Positions 12,401-24,540 of a stretch of 64,000 bases of DNA are shown here, piece after piece; the first letter of the stretch is position 1; the number at the start of each line of letters is the position of its first letter. The translations under genes were made by a program, and so were the position numbers. The notes beneath the pieces are model-generated. The model saw only the letters and a list, made by a program, of their open reading frames with translations, was not told where the DNA came from and made no database searches. The stretch spans positions 30,612,981 through 30,676,980 of the forward strand of contig NC_037670.1 in NCBI RefSeq assembly GCF_003255815.1, in the 5' to 3' direction. This stretch comes from Theropithecus gelada (lineage: Eukaryota; Chordata; Mammalia; Primates; Cercopithecidae).

Positions 12401-12590
12401 ACTCCATAACCCACAATGGCAGTTGTCGAGAGATTGCTGGAACCAACATGTAAGCACAGTCAAGCCTGCTCTTCCTCTATAGGAAACTTAAACTTACTTC
12501 AAGTCAAGGCCCCCTAAGAAGGATGAGGTCTTCTACAATCATGCTTGTCTTCTTGGAATTCAGCTTAAGAAAATAATTCAAAAAGTGCTC
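9491..12590. other. Unique non-coding host DNA, no gene recognised
   Basis: About 3.1 kb with little repeat content. Several overlapping open frames exist (9496-10141, 11430-11747, 11814-12143), but none carries a domain, signal peptide or conserved-looking composition that I recognise. Exons of a spliced gene cannot be excluded by eye. Confidence 0.5.
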
Positions 12591-12925
12591 CCAGAACTAG
12601 CTATCAGAATGCACACTGTAGCATTGTTTTTACTGGGAAAACTTGGAAACAAGCTAAATGGCCAATCACAGAGGAATGAGTAAATGAATCGTGTAATAAA
12701 AATCACGGTGTATGTTCTTCTCTGGAACAGGGAAGGATATTTATTATATTTTAAATGCCAAAAGTAGACCACAAAACAACATGGATAGTATGATCTCATT
12801 TTTGCATCTGGCAAAATACATGCCAAATCGTTATTAATAAGTATCTCTGGGTGGAGATTAAAGGTGGTTTTTATTTTCTCCTTTGCTTGTCTGTATTTTG
12901 TAATAATAATAATAAAGGATGTATA
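12591..12925 (+). mobile_element. Old LINE 3'-end fragment
   Basis: The text 'tggaaacaagctaaatggcc', 'gaatgagtaaatgaatcgtg' and 'tagtatgatctcatttttgc' is typical of the 3' part of old L1 elements. The short open frame on the other strand is incidental. Confidence 0.6.
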
Positions 12926-13714
12926 GTCCTTGGGTAATTGCTGCAAACCTAATGATGTTTTTGAGTGAGGGTGGGCATCTGAAAGCGAGACAGACACGAG
13001 AGGGAACTTAGCCCCCACCCCTACCTGGTAGAATCTCCAAGGCCTTCAAGGTCATGTCCCCCTTTGTGTCTCACCCCAACTCCACCTCTCGACCACCGTT
13101 TCCATCAACACGCATTACATGTTTTACTTAGCAACCAGGCTGTCTTGTGTTTTCATTTAGCAGAAGAGAGAATAGATGCTACCGGACTCTACAGTGACTA
13201 CACTATTTCTGAAGTTGCCTGAAAGAGTGGCAAGTCATCAACAAAAAGATCCAACCCAAAATACAATGGAACTGAGAAATAGACGCTTCCTTTACTGTTG
13301 GAATTGGTCAGGGCGGTGGCCAATGTACCTAGTCCTCCCCGTCCCAGTTTGGAGCAAAAATGTCATGCAGATGGAGTCACAGTATCACTTCCATTTCTGA
13401 CAAAACTAGGAGAGCAGACCATAGTTAGTGCTCTTAGCCTAGTGGGACTACTAATAACTCACCCCAGAATAAGGCTGGATCATAGACGTGTTTCTGTCAG
13501 CACTGAACAGCTTTAGGGCCCTCCTACAAGTCCCACCCCCTATGACTTCCAGCATTGTGGAGCTCTCTGCACTCAGGCAGAGCTCCCCAAAGAGGAGGTG
13601 GCCTAAGCTCTCCAGTAGAGCCCGTCAGTGCCGATGCCCTGCTCCCCTTCCCACCTCCACTGGGGAGGAATAAGAAAGGGAGAGGCCCGGAGTGTTATTC
13701 TAAATTGAGCTCTG
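12926..13714. other. Non-coding host DNA, nothing recognised
   Basis: No repeat or gene recognised. Overlapping short frames around 13176-13761 show no domains. Confidence 0.5.
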
Positions 13715-13846
13715 CCAGCTACTTACTGTGGGCAAAATGTAGCTCATACCTGTTTTTGTGAATGAAGTGTTTTTGGAACATAGCCACACTGGTTGATTTA
13801 CACAGTGTCTAAATCTGCTCCAATGGCATAGTTGGGTATTAGAGAC

Positions 13847-14394
13847 TGTATTAGTCCGTTTTCACGCTGCTGATAAAGACATACCCAAGATGGGGTAATT
13901 TACAAAAGAAAACTGTTTAATTGGACTTACAGGTCCATGTGGCTGGGGAAGCCTCACAATCATGGTGGAAGGCAAGGAGAAGCAAGTCCTGTGTTACATA
14001 TGTGGCAGCAGGCGAAGAGATAATAAGGAAAACGCAAAAGTGGAAACCCCTGATAAAATCATCAGACCTCATGAGACTTATTTACTATCATGACAACAGT
14101 ATGGGGGAAACCACCCCCATGATTCAGTTATCTCCCACCAGGTCCCTCCCACAACACTTGGGAATTATGGGACTATAATTCAAAATGAGATTTGGGTGGG
14201 GACGCAGAGCTAATGGAAACCCCTGAGAAAACCATCAGATCTCGTGAGACTTATTCACTATCACGAGAACAGTATGGGAGAAACAGCCCCCATGATTCAA
14301 TTATCTCTCACTGGGTCCCTCCTACAACATGTGGGAATTATGGAAGTACAATTCAAGATGAGATTTGGGTGGGGAAACAGAGCCAACCATATCA
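13847..14394 (-). mobile_element. MST-type (ERVL-MaLR) solo LTR, minus, with internal duplication
   Basis: It begins TGTATTAGTCCGTTTTCACG and ends 'gccaaccatatca', the reverse complement of a standard MST/THE1 LTR. Five bases before and after (GAGAC / GCGAC) fit a target duplication. It is longer than the two other MST copies in the window (360 bp each) because a 173-bp section is present twice. Confidence 0.9.
14041..14387. repeat. 173-bp tandem duplication inside the MST LTR
   Basis: Copy one is 14041-14213 and copy two 14214-14387, both starting TGGAAACCCCTGA. They differ at many positions, so the duplication is old. Confidence 0.85.
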
Positions 14395-14478
14395 GCGACC
14401 AATACCATTTGACCTGGGAAGCCAAATAATGTTCATTTGGCCTTTTACACAAAAAGTTTGCCAGCCCCTGATCTAAAG

Positions 14479-15344
14479 GAAAACTAGAAGACAGGTCATG
14501 CACCTCCCGTAACATTTCTGGCCTCCTCACTCTTGGACCCCACCTGCTCGGCAACTTTGCCTGTCCTCAGATATTAAAGTTCAGGAAGCTTCACTCCTGC
14601 GCTCCTCCTCTTCTCATTCTAGATTCTCAAAATCTTCTCTCAGATGTCTCCAAGGCCTTTCAAATCACACAAGTCTTAGCCTAGAGTGACTGTTTAATGT
14701 ATTGGTCCAAACCAGGGCATTTTTTGAGAATAACAAATTCTAAACTAAACCAGACAAGACTTTGGGATAATAGGCTTACCTTGGATTGTTCCTGGAAAAC
14801 TGAGATGCATGGTCCTTCCAAATGAAAATACTAGTTGTTTTCTTTGCCCAAATCTGAGTCCTTCTTGAATGTTCCCAATGGCTCTGGCACTTCTATCCTG
14901 GCTACGGTACAACTGAGAAACCTGGTTTGTATCCTTTCCACTACCCACCTCCAACCCATCACCAACTCCTTTGGAATCCACCCACTTCTCCCATCTCAGC
15001 AGTTCCTATCCTAGTACAAAGTGAAATGGGAGGAGTTCCCTATACCCCTCACAGGGCGTGTGACAGGGGTGTGGCTCGCTTTGTCGGTGACCTGCTACTC
15101 AAACTCCTAGGGGAGCATGCAGACAGGCAGGTCGTGGGGAGTGATTTTGGGCTCCGACCCCACGGCAGTGTCTAGGGGTGAATGTTTACAGCTCCCGAAG
15201 CCCCAGTGGGCATGTGTTACAATGAGTTCTTTCAGTTTAGCCATCCATAGGCAGCTTGTGTTAATCAGCTCAATTAGACCCTCTGCCTTATCGCAAGGAC
15301 AGAGGCCTTTCTGTATCCCGGGTTCTTGTCCTAGTGTGCTGGAA
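14479..15344. other. Non-coding host DNA, nothing recognised
   Basis: No repeat or gene recognised by eye. Confidence 0.45.
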
Positions 15345-15785
15345 AAATCAGATCACACGTGGGCTTGGAGGATTAGTGCAAGGTTTTATTGAGTGGAGGA
15401 AGTAACTCTCAGCAGATGGATGGGGAGCCAGAAGGAGAATGGGGTGGGAAGGTGGTCTTCCCCTGGAGTGGGCTGCTCCAGACTCTCCTCTGACTGCCCC
15501 TGACTGAATTCCATGTTGTCCTGCTGTTGATGGCCTGCCAGTGTCTGCTGGTGTCTGTTGGTGTGCTCTTCTGCTCCTCTCGATGTCCAGCTGCTTGTGT
15601 CTGTGCCTGCTAGGGTCTCAGGGTTTTTATGGGCACAGGATCAGGGGTGTGGTGGTTCGGAGTAGTCTTCTACAATGCAACATGTGGGCATGGAAACAGG
15701 AGCGCCAGTTCTCGTTTAGGTCCATGGGCACAAGACTGAGGGTGGAACCCTCGCTAGGGGCCCTGCCCTTCTCAGCACTTCCCTG
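15345..15785 (-). mobile_element. Probable ERV1 solo LTR (minus)
   Basis: Read from the minus strand there is a TATA-like CCCATAAAAACCC (about 15624-15636) followed by an R/U5-like region ending with an AATAAAACC signal (about 15384). This is a class I LTR layout. The subfamily is uncertain. A 228-codon frame on the plus strand runs from here into L2 sequence and is not a gene. Confidence 0.5.
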
Positions 15786-15859
15786 CCCCCCTCCCATATC
15801 AAAACCACCACCACCTCTTGCCTGGGCTTCTCAAGAGTCTCCTCACTGGTCTTGGCCCA

Positions 15860-16330
15860 CGCCCATCTCTTCCACAGCTGGACTGAGCTGCTGGAAACTT
15901 TCATCTCATTGGGCCACCCCTCTGCATAAAACACTTGGCTTCCCCATGTCCCAAGAACAGAGATTAAAATTCCCCTCCTTGCTTTCTGCCTGTAGTCCAT
16001 TCTTGAAAGTTTCCACCTCCTTCCTGCTTTGGGGGTCTCCCTATCGGCTGTTTTCTCTAACTGGAAAGCCCCTTTTCCTATTAGACTTCAGGTCTCAGTC
16101 TCAAGCTCACTCTCTTCCTCTTCACATCAGGCCATTAACTGCCATCACCTGTCACAGCACCTGCACTCTGCCTTCTCAGCCTTTATTACAGATTATAATG
16201 CAGTTGGCATTGGTATTTGCTTCCTGAACTACTTCCCCTGCTGTAAGCTGCATGAAGACAGGGTTTGTGTCTATTTGCCCATCATTATCCCAGCACTTAG
16301 CTCATTGTTACTGCCTAGTAAGCACTCCTA
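15860..16330 (+). mobile_element. L2 LINE 3'-region fragment
   Basis: The phrases 'acttcaggtctcagtctcaa', 'tgtaagctgcatgaagacag' and 'tatcccagcacttagctcat' follow the order of the L2 3' end. Decayed, no open coding. Confidence 0.7.
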
Positions 16331-16447
16331 AGTATCAGTTGAGAGAATGACAAAACAGGAAAGCAAGCCTCCATTGAATCAGATTTAGGGAGTTGCAATT
16401 TAGCCCTTAGGCAAATCTAACAGAATTTTAGACAGGATGTAGTCTAT

Positions 16448-16912
16448 ATTAGTTTCCTGTGGCTCCTGTGACAAATTACCTAATGCTGGGTGGCTTAAAC
16501 AAGAGATATTTACTCTCTGATGGTTCTGGAGGCCAGAAATCTGAGTTCGAGGTGTTGTCAGGGCCACACTCCCTACTGGGTCTTTAGGAGAGAAACTGTT
16601 CCCTGCTTCTCCCAGCTCCTTAGGGGTTGCTGGCTTCCCTTAGGTTGTGGCCGTATCACTCCAATCTCTACCTCCATCTTCAAATCACCTTTTCCTCTTA
16701 TTTTGTGTCAAATCTCCCTCTTTGTATAAGTGCCTTGTAAGGACATTGTATTACATTTAGGACCCACCGAGATAAAAACCAGGATGATTTCCTCGTTAAA
16801 ATATTTAACTTAATTACATCTGCAAAGACGTTTTATCCAAATAAGGTCATATGTACAAGTTCTAGGGATTAGGATGTGGACATATCTCCGGGGGGGCCAT
16901 TTCTCCCCACCA
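16448..16912 (-). mobile_element. LTR-like MaLR-type repeat (minus)
   Basis: It begins 'tattagtttcctgtggctcc' and includes 'tgttgtcagggccacactcc' and 'tacatctgcaaagacg', ending with 'gggggggccatttct'. The same repeat recurs at 53484-53930 and, reversed, at 7685-8178. Confidence 0.6.
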
Positions 16913-19368
16913 TGGGATTGTAAGACTAGACTAAGTCCAGTCTACTCTTTGTTTGGGAAAATTCAGGATGAGAACCTCTGTAAAACAGGAGAGAATGGAT
17001 TGCAGTTAGGCTGTGAGTAATCACGGAGGAGAAACATCCCAGTGATGCTTCCCACCGGGGTCAAAGCAGACACCATCGTTGTCCCCTTCCTACTCTTGCC
17101 TTCTCTGCCCACAAACAAAGATCACTTCCACTGGCACAGGGTTTGGATGAGAGCCAGATCTCACCCAGCTGTTGAGATTCATGGCTGACGAATCAACAGA
17201 AAACAGCCAGAACCGAGGGTTCGCATCTATTGCACAATGCTGGGAAAAATGCTTCACCTCAGTTAGACTCAGTTTCCCCAATTATAAATCAAGAGAAGGC
17301 GATGCATCATAGTTACTTCTTCCCAAAGGAGCCACTGGAATGGTTTTGTTGTCATTTTTCCTGTGTCTTGGGACAATCGTGTTGATATAAAGCATCATTA
17401 TATTTACCAAGTAAGTTCCTTGAAAGAACTTGTTCTTCTTGCTCTTCTTACAGCTGTGGAGTCTCCAGTTGCCTTTCAAAGTACAACAAAAATCCTTCCC
17501 GAGACCTCTGAGCACCACGCACCTGTGTCTCTGCACTTCTCAGGCGCTGTCCTCCTCCGATTTTCCCTTTCACTGCACCGGAGGCCACAGGCTATTTTCA
17601 ACCACACTTAGAAACTGGTCCTTTGTGGCAAGTGCTGTAGAGAGTGTCTTTAAAAAGGCATAGGTTTCTATAAAAATAAAATAAAATAAAAAGTACACAA
17701 ACACGGAGGCTGGGCCAGAAATAAAAGCTACTGTATTTTTAGAAACTGAATTCTTTCATTCTTAGATAATGAGTCTAATTCAGTTTCTGTAAACCACAGT
17801 CGTGCTTCTGTGGTCTCAGTTCCACTGAGCATCTTGTACCTCGAAGCAGCTTTCTGAAATGGCAAGGCTATTTATGAGGGAGCATCGGTGCGAGTTTCTG
17901 TTTTTGGCAAAGGGTAAAAATAAGGAATGTTCTTCTGAGTGGGCTGCTCTGAGAATTCAGCTTGGCCGCTTGGTCGGTGCTGGGCACATGTGCACGACAT
18001 ATGTCAGTCTTGCCTCTGAATAGAGGGTATGAATCACTCTGCCTGGCTCTACCCAGTGGGGATTTTTAGATCGTGCTGCTTCTCCAACATGCAAAGCAGC
18101 GTTTGATTTTCTGAGAGGGAAGTGATGAATATTTTTCTCAGTAAAATATGAACAGTGAATGTAGTCAGTACCCACTGTGAGGGCTTAGAGAAAACAAACT
18201 AAAAGATGACCATCACACAACCTCCGCACTGCAGGGAGCTTCCAGATTCCTTTCCTGTGGGCTGCGGGAGGGTGACAGCCTCTTGAGAGGTTGAGGTTGT
18301 TTCTTCAATCAACAAACGTTTTGGGAGGCCCCCTATGTGCCAGGTACTACTGCAGGCACTGGGGAAACGCTGGGGTCATGTAGAAACTGGAGCAAGCTGG
18401 GGTACACAGTGTGCGTTCGCTTCTAATGAAGTGAGTCACTCCTAGCTCCTTGAAAATCAGAATCCTAGCAGCAGACTGGTTGATGATGATCAAGTTCAAG
18501 TCCAGCAGCAGCGTTCGGGCCATTACATGCACCTCAGTCCCTCACGCCCTCTCCAGAGGACCAGGTTACACTTTGGGAACCCCAAGTCTTTTCTAGGGGG
18601 ATGAAAGGATTCCAGGGAAATTAGACTGAACTGAATCCAGTACCTACTGGAACCCCATTTCTCCAAAAATCCTCCAAGTTTGAGCTCGAAGCTACTTAAT
18701 CCTCTGGGGGTGACTGTGGGGTGTTTGAGGTCTCAGTGGACACCTGAGCTGCCAAAGCTTCAACTTGCTGTGGAAATCTGAGAGTGGTTTTGAGCAGTGA
18801 GAACCTTGGGCACGGGGGAAAAGAAAAGGTGGGTTGGTCTGAACAGTCCCCAAAACAAAAGGCAGGAGGAGGTCTCAGACATGTTCCATGGCCTGTACCC
18901 TCCCTCTGGGGCCTGAAATGTGTGAGGCTTTTGGGGTTGTGCCTGCAGGGACTGGGGAGTGAGATGTGGCCAACAGCCCACACAGACAATGCCAGAAGGA
19001 GATCAGATGCTGGGGAGGAGGTGGGGAGAGGAGAAGAGGCCCAGAGACTCTTCCTGTGTTTATGTGATCATTTCACTCCATTACATTGAGATCATAAAAG
19101 AGGAATAATGTGTGTAGACAGGGACTGGACGGATGGAAGAAATGCCTGCTCAGGGAGGTGATGCGGAGGGAAGGAAGAGGCTCGGAGGACAGGAGGGAGC
19201 TAAGTGAGGAGGAGCCCTGGGAGGATTTGTGGCTGCTGCCCACTGTCCCCAGGGACCCTGTGTGTCCTGGGGGCCATGGTGGCAGGTGGAAAGGGAGACT
19301 CCAGGGAGATGCTAAGAGAGACACTGGCCCACAAACCAACATCTCCTGTTGCACAGCAAGGTCCCCTG
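16913..19368. other. Mostly unique non-coding host DNA
   Basis: A short MIR-like piece lies at about 17235-17300 ('ctcagttagactcagtttcc'). Otherwise no gene or repeat is recognised. Overlapping frames on both strands at 18696-19375 have no domain that I recognise. Confidence 0.45.
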
Positions 19369-19716
19369 CACTCACAGAATGTTTTGTTTGTTTGTTTTGT
19401 TTGTTTGTTTTTGCTTGTTTGTTTCAAGACGGAGTCTTGCTCTGTCCCCCAGGCTGGAGTGCAGTGGTGCGATCTCGGCTCACTGCAACCTCCGCCTCCC
19501 AGGTTCATGCTGTTGTCCTGCCTCAGCCTCCTGAGTAGCTGGCATTACAGGTGCGCACCACCATGCCTGGCTAATTTTTGTATTTTTAGTAAAGACGGGG
19601 TTTTACCATGTTGGTCAGACTGGTCTTGAACTTCTGATCTCAGGTGATCCACCTGCCTCGGCCTCCCAAAGTGCTGGGATTACAGGCGTGAGCCACTGTG
19701 CCCAGACACTCACAGA
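19369..19716 (-). mobile_element. Alu (minus) with target-site duplication
   Basis: CACTCACAGA occurs at 19369-19378 and 19707-19716. The Alu has a (TTTG)-rich tail at its start (the reversed A-tail) and ends 'gagccactgtgcccaga'. Confidence 0.96.
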
Positions 19717-20436
19717 TATTTTTAACACAGCCCTGCCACCTTCTTCCTAGTGCTTGTTCTTCTCCATCCTTGTCTCAACTGCGAGCTTCACTGCAACCTA
19801 AGCCCACTAAGACAATGAAAAATCAAACATATCTATAAACTGATATATGTTTATATCAGTTATAAACATAACTGATAAGGTAATCAGTTATGTTTTTCCA
19901 TCTTTGGAATGGGTCACGAGCAGAGGCCCAGCCTGAGAGTGGGAAGCCCGAGCTCTCTTCCCAGGGAGGGTGGCTCTGCACCCCTCTGTCCCCACAAGAT
20001 CTCTGCCAGGATCCCTCATCTCTGCCGTCATATCCTGCTTAACTCCCTCCCAGAATGGCTTATCCTTCAGGGTCCTGTGGAATTTTCTAGAACGTAACAG
20101 GCAGATGGCCAAAACCTAAGTGGGCGTTTCTCCAAGCACAGACTGGAAAGAACCCATGCCAGCGTCTGTTCTTTCTCTCCTCAGGCATTTGTTAGGTCTG
20201 ATTAGGGTCCGAGCTGCCTTCCCAAGGGCACCTTCCAGAGTGGTGGTTTTCCTGCTAAATTCCTCGCTCCCTCTTCTCCTTCTAGAACCCACCCACGCTG
20301 CCTCAAGGAAGGCACTGATAGGCTCAGGATCCAGGGGAAATGCTCTCACTGCCTGTGGGCTGGACCGACTCTGAGTAGGGATTTCTGGACTGGTCCCTTC
20401 CTTCTGTCCCGGGCATCAGGGAAGTCAGTGCTGTTT
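19717..20436. other. Non-coding host DNA with twin palindromes
   Basis: Apart from the palindromes at 19838-19895, nothing is recognised. Short open frames at 19888-20374 occur on both strands without domains. Confidence 0.45.
19838..19895. repeat. Two adjacent perfect palindromes
   Basis: The first is AACTGATATA, a 4-base loop, TATATCAGTT (19838-19861). The second is AAACATAACTGAT, a 6-base loop, ATCAGTTATGTTT (19864-19895). Arms are 10 and 13 bp with no mismatch, and both share the ACTGAT core. Confidence 0.95.
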
Positions 20437-20730
20437 GTCCGTCGGTCTGTTTGTTTGTTTTTGACAGAGTCTTGCTCTATTGTCTAGGCTGGAGTGCAGT
20501 GGTGCAATCTTGGCTCACTGCAACCTCCACCTCCTGGGTTCAAGTGATTCTTGTGCCTCCTGAGTAGCTGGGATTACAGGCACCCGCCACCATGTCCCAC
20601 TAATTTTTGTATTTTTAGTAGAGACAGTATTTCGCCATGTTGGCCAGGCTGGTCTTGAATTCCCAGCATCAAGTGATCTGCCCGCCGTGGCCTCCCAAAG
20701 TGCTGGGATTAGAGACGTGAGCAGTGCCAT
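20437..20730 (-). mobile_element. Alu (minus), 5'-truncated
   Basis: Starts with a GTTTGTTT-type reversed tail and runs to 'gattagagacgtgag', lacking the last bases of the usual Alu end. 'cagtgctgttt' before and 'cagtgccattt' after are a diverged target duplication. Confidence 0.93.
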
Positions 20731-21214
20731 TTTTAGACTAGGCTGTCCAGCGGGGAATTTAGGGGTGACAGGAGAATCAAACTGTGAAGGCTTTCCCAGT
20801 GAAACCCTACCTGTGTTTACACACAGCTTCCCATAAATATGTCCACATTTGTTTAAGACAGGAAGTAGTTAATTCTCTTTACTGGCAAGAAATTAAACAT
20901 CAAAATAGAAAGAAAAGAAAAGAAATATAAGCAACAGGCACACACTGCCATTTCTGACTTCACTTGCATTATTAGGGGTGCAGCATACAGTGCATTCTTA
21001 GCTTAAGCATATTTTTAAATGCCCACTGTTAATTTCATGTTAAATTTGCTTTATGAAGAAGGTCTGGGTGCCTGGGTCTGCCTCTTCCATGGCAGCCAGT
21101 CTTCTCTTTCTGGAAGAGTCTGGAATAATCTTTCTCATGAAGCAAATACTTCAGAGGCAACACAGTGCATTCAAGGGAAGAGCCCCATTTGAGGAGACAG
21201 AAAGATTTAGGCAT
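20731..21214. other. Non-coding host DNA, nothing recognised
   Basis: No gene or repeat recognised. Confidence 0.45.
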
Positions 21215-21475
21215 GACTCTTAGTTCAATTCTGTGTTCTTTGGCAAGTTATTTAATCTCTCCAAGCCTCAATTTTCTCCTCTGTACAATGGCCCAACCTA
21301 ACTCCATTGGCTATTAGCTGTGTGACTTTGGGATAGTTACTTAACCTCTCTGGGACTTAGTTTTCTTTTATCTGTGAGATGGGAGACACAATGACACCTA
21401 TCTCGGAGTTGTTGCTGATATTAACCAAGTCACTTGCATAAAGTGATTAGCACAGCCCTGGCACATAGCATAGTG
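21215..21475 (+). mobile_element. MIR SINE
   Basis: Contains 'agctgtgtgactttgggata', 'acttaacctctctgggactt' and 'agcacagccctggcacatag' in MIR order. The 5' part (21238-21290) also reads as MIR, so two overlapping copies are possible. Confidence 0.85.
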
Positions 21476-22844
21476 TGAGGATTTCCAATGAGGATGATGA
21501 CAGGTTGTGTGAGGCCTTGGTGACATGCACCTGGTACATCGTAGGTACTTGCCCAACCCTCACCCCTCCCTACTCCACCCAGCAGCCTCAATTTCTCTTT
21601 GTGGTTCTCTCCTGTGAAAGGTTCTCAGGTGCCTCTTCGGAGCAGTCCTTACACCTCCGGTCTTTCTCTTTGTCGACCTGTCCTGTGATTTTTGCACTGC
21701 CCTAAAACCATGTGTCTGCACTGACCTCAGTATCTCCTGTGAGCTTGGAGTGATGTCTTTGGGCTGAAGCTGAGTGGATGACTCAGCATTGCTCTTAAAG
21801 AGATCCGTCCCACTCTTCAGCCTAAGTAATAGTCAATAACAACAATTCACCTTGAATACAGGCATGGAAGATTCAATGTGGCCCTAGGTGCTTGACAGCT
21901 CAAGAAGTAGTCTATTTTCTCACTCTTGAAAACATGCCACGTTCTTTAATGGAATGAATGTGATAAAAGTGACATTGTCTGACTTCCAAAGCTGGAACAT
22001 TGTTTTGTGGATGTCACATAAGGAAGCTGGCCTGACCTACTGGAAGATGAGAGGCCACACAGGGATGAACGGAGGTGCCACAGGGGAAGCTAGTACCAGC
22101 AGCCAGGCTGTGACACCTCTACCAAATCCTCAACACTCATAAGGTCCGTGTCCCTAACTAAACCACACTAGTACCATAGAATGTGCAAGTTAAATAGATG
22201 TCTTCAGAGAGATTGCTTTTGGAAAAGTACTCAATTCAGCGTACATGGCTTGAGGTGATCTCAAGGGAGTGTTGAGTGACAGGGATTGGCAGATGCAGGC
22301 CTTGGTATTGGGAGGATTCACCCAGGGTTGCAAAGCCCTTTGAGGCTTCAGTCGTGACAAGAACACCCTGAATGCAAAATGTTCCTACTTTAATTGCGGA
22401 AGGGATTGGTGGTGGAGAGGTACACACACATTTCATTATTAGGTGAATGAAATGCTCTCTGGGAATAGCTCCACCTCCCTGACTTCATTGACTCAGTTCC
22501 GCACATGCTTTGAAGGCGTTGGAGCACCGAGAGTGGAGATCAGAGCAAGATTGCGTCTGGAGGTTCAGTCAGCATCAGATGCTCTTTGTTTTTGGACAGG
22601 AACTCTGTCAACTTAGAGTCCAGAGCTCAGAGTAGAAAGGAAAAGCCACCAACGTGGGAAAGTGATTTTACAGAATCTGAACGGGAAATGCAAGTCTTTC
22701 CTCAGACCTGGGGGAAGTGTGTAGTTAAAACAAGTAAAACAGGAATATGGTGGTGGGGAATAGGAGAGTGGTTACAAACGTGGCCCTTGGTGTCAAACAG
22801 ATCTAAATTCAAGTTCTGCTTTTGCCATTTATTAGCTAGGTGTA
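21476..22844. other. Non-coding host DNA, nothing recognised
   Basis: No gene or repeat recognised. Near 22795-22850 there is a short MIR-like phrase ('aaattcaagttctgcttttg'). Confidence 0.45.
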
Positions 22845-23310
22845 GCAGTTATATACTTTCGTGTAACAAACCACCCCAATGTTTAGTGGCTTGAATTAAC
22901 AACCATGTATTTGTTCAAAAATTCTACAGTCTGGATGGGACTCAGTTGGAAGGCTCCTCTGCCAGTCTTTGCAGGGATTACTTGTGTGGCTGCAGCGAGG
23001 GCTGGTGGGTCCCAGCGGGAATGTCTAGAATGATTGGGACAGGTGGGCCTCTTTCTCCATGTGGTCTTTTCTCATCCTGGTCTCTCACGTGAGAAACATG
23101 TGAAGACAAGGTTTCTTCCCATGGTGGAGGGAGGGACCGTTCCAAAAAGGGAAGCCCCTTTATAAGTGCACATGCATTTATAAAGCCTTTGTTTGCATTA
23201 TATTTGCTGATGTCCCTTTGGCCAAAGCAAGTCACATGGTCAAGTTCTGAGTTAATATGGGAGGGAGGGTAAATTATAGAAGGATATAGATACTGAGAGG
23301 TGGAATTCAT
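22845..23310 (-). mobile_element. Ancient LTR-like repeat, family uncertain
   Basis: 'gtgtaacaaaccaccccaat' at the start and 'tggccaaagcaagtcacatg' near 23220 are hallmarks of a widespread mammalian repeat that appears again at 24541-24745 and about 62998-63330. I cannot name the family with confidence. Confidence 0.5.
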
Positions 23311-23638
23311 TGGAGATCATTAGTATAATAATATACTATACTGGCAGCCCAGGCCAACCTTTTAATCTCTCCAAGTGTTGGTTTTCTGATCTGTAAAATG
23401 AGAATAATCTTTGATGTATCACTTGGAAATAGGTTGGATTCATGTAATACAAAATGCCAACAAAGTATGTTGTGAATAATTGAGGATTTTTTTCCCCTCA
23501 TGTGACATGATATCTGAGTTTGGCATTTGGTAGTGTTTAGTTCAGAGGCATTATAAATAATATCATGGTGTAAGTCTCTGCAATTCCCTTGGCTTTTCCC
23601 TCATGGTAATAAGATGGCTGCAATAACTCTAGCTCTTT
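23311..23638. other. Non-coding host DNA
   Basis: Contains 'ttttccctcatggtaataagatggctgc' type text (split by divergence) that recurs at about 52165-52190, suggesting a shared old repeat. No gene. Confidence 0.4.
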
Positions 23639-23714
23639 CAATTCCTTCCTTCCTTCCTTCCTTCCTTCCTTCCTTCCTTCCTTCCTTCCTTCCTTCCTTC
23701 CTTCCTTCCTTTCA
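23639..23714. repeat. (TTCC)n microsatellite
   Basis: About eighteen tandem TTCC units, nearly perfect, immediately before an Alu. Confidence 0.98.
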
Positions 23715-23728
23715 TCCTTCCTTTCTCT

Positions 23729-24029
23729 GTCTCTCTTTTTTTTTTTTTTAACAGAGTCTTGCTCTGTCACCCAGGCTAGAGTGCAGTGCACAATCTCAGC
23801 TTACTGCAGCCTTCACCTCCTGGGTTCCAGCAATTCTCCTGCCTCAGCCTCCCAGGTAGCTGGGATTATAGGCACGCGCCACCACGCCTGGCTACTTTTT
23901 TGTATTTTTAGTACAGATGGGGTTTCACCATGTTGGCCAGGATGGTCTGGAACTCCTGACCTCAGGTGATGCACCCACTTTGGCTTCCCAAAGTGCTGGG
24001 ATTACAGTTGTGAGGCACCATGCCTGGCC
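23729..24029 (-). mobile_element. Alu (minus)
   Basis: Starts with a T-run and 'acagagtcttgctctgtcac', ends 'gaggcaccatgcctggcc'. Full length. Confidence 0.96.
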
Positions 24030-24540
24030 TCAGTGTCTTTCTAAGAGCCAGAAATGGGTAGAGCAAATAGCACAAGGTATGCATCAGTGGGGACAGCCTT
24101 CCTCTGAAAGAGCTTTCCCAGAAGCCCTATCCACTCACATCTCATTGGCCAAAACTGTGTCACATGGCCACCTTTAACTGCAAGGGAGTTTAGGAAATGT
24201 TATTTTTTAATACAGGTACATTGTTTTCTTTCTTTCTCAAATACGGTTCTGTTAGTAAAACAGGAAGAATGAAGTGGAGAGTATGTATTGCGTAGCCACC
24301 TAGCTGCTGCCCCCATGCCCACCTCACAAAGTTGCCATCTGCATAGTAGGTGCTCATTAAAGAGTAACTGTTTTGTTTTTGTTTTTGTTTTTGTTTCTTT
24401 TTTTAAAATTCATTTGATAGCCTCTACTAGCTAGCTGGTCCATCTTTTTCCCTGCCATATCTCTTCCCCAAAGAGCAAGAAGATGGGGAGCTCTGAGTTG
24501 CCCTGCAACTCTTGTCTTCCTGGTATTCTACATGGTTCCT
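24030..24540. other. Non-coding host DNA with a (TTTTG)n tract
   Basis: A short TTTTG repeat lies at about 24370-24400. The remainder is unrecognised. Confidence 0.5.

Larger units (their letters stand above)
13715..14478 (-). mobile_element. hAT-type MITE split by an LTR
   Basis: The left piece 13715-13846 ('tgtttttgtgaatgaagtg', 'ggaacatagccacactggtt') and the right piece 14400-14478 ('ttggccttttacacaaaaag', 'tttgccagcccctg') are the two parts of one common mammalian hAT-like element in reverse. The MST LTR at 13847-14394 was inserted into it. Confidence 0.65.

Noticed and set aside
15541..16227. A 228-codon open frame as a host gene
   Set aside because: It starts in a reversed LTR and ends in L2 sequence. 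No domain, no start context and no conservation-like pattern.
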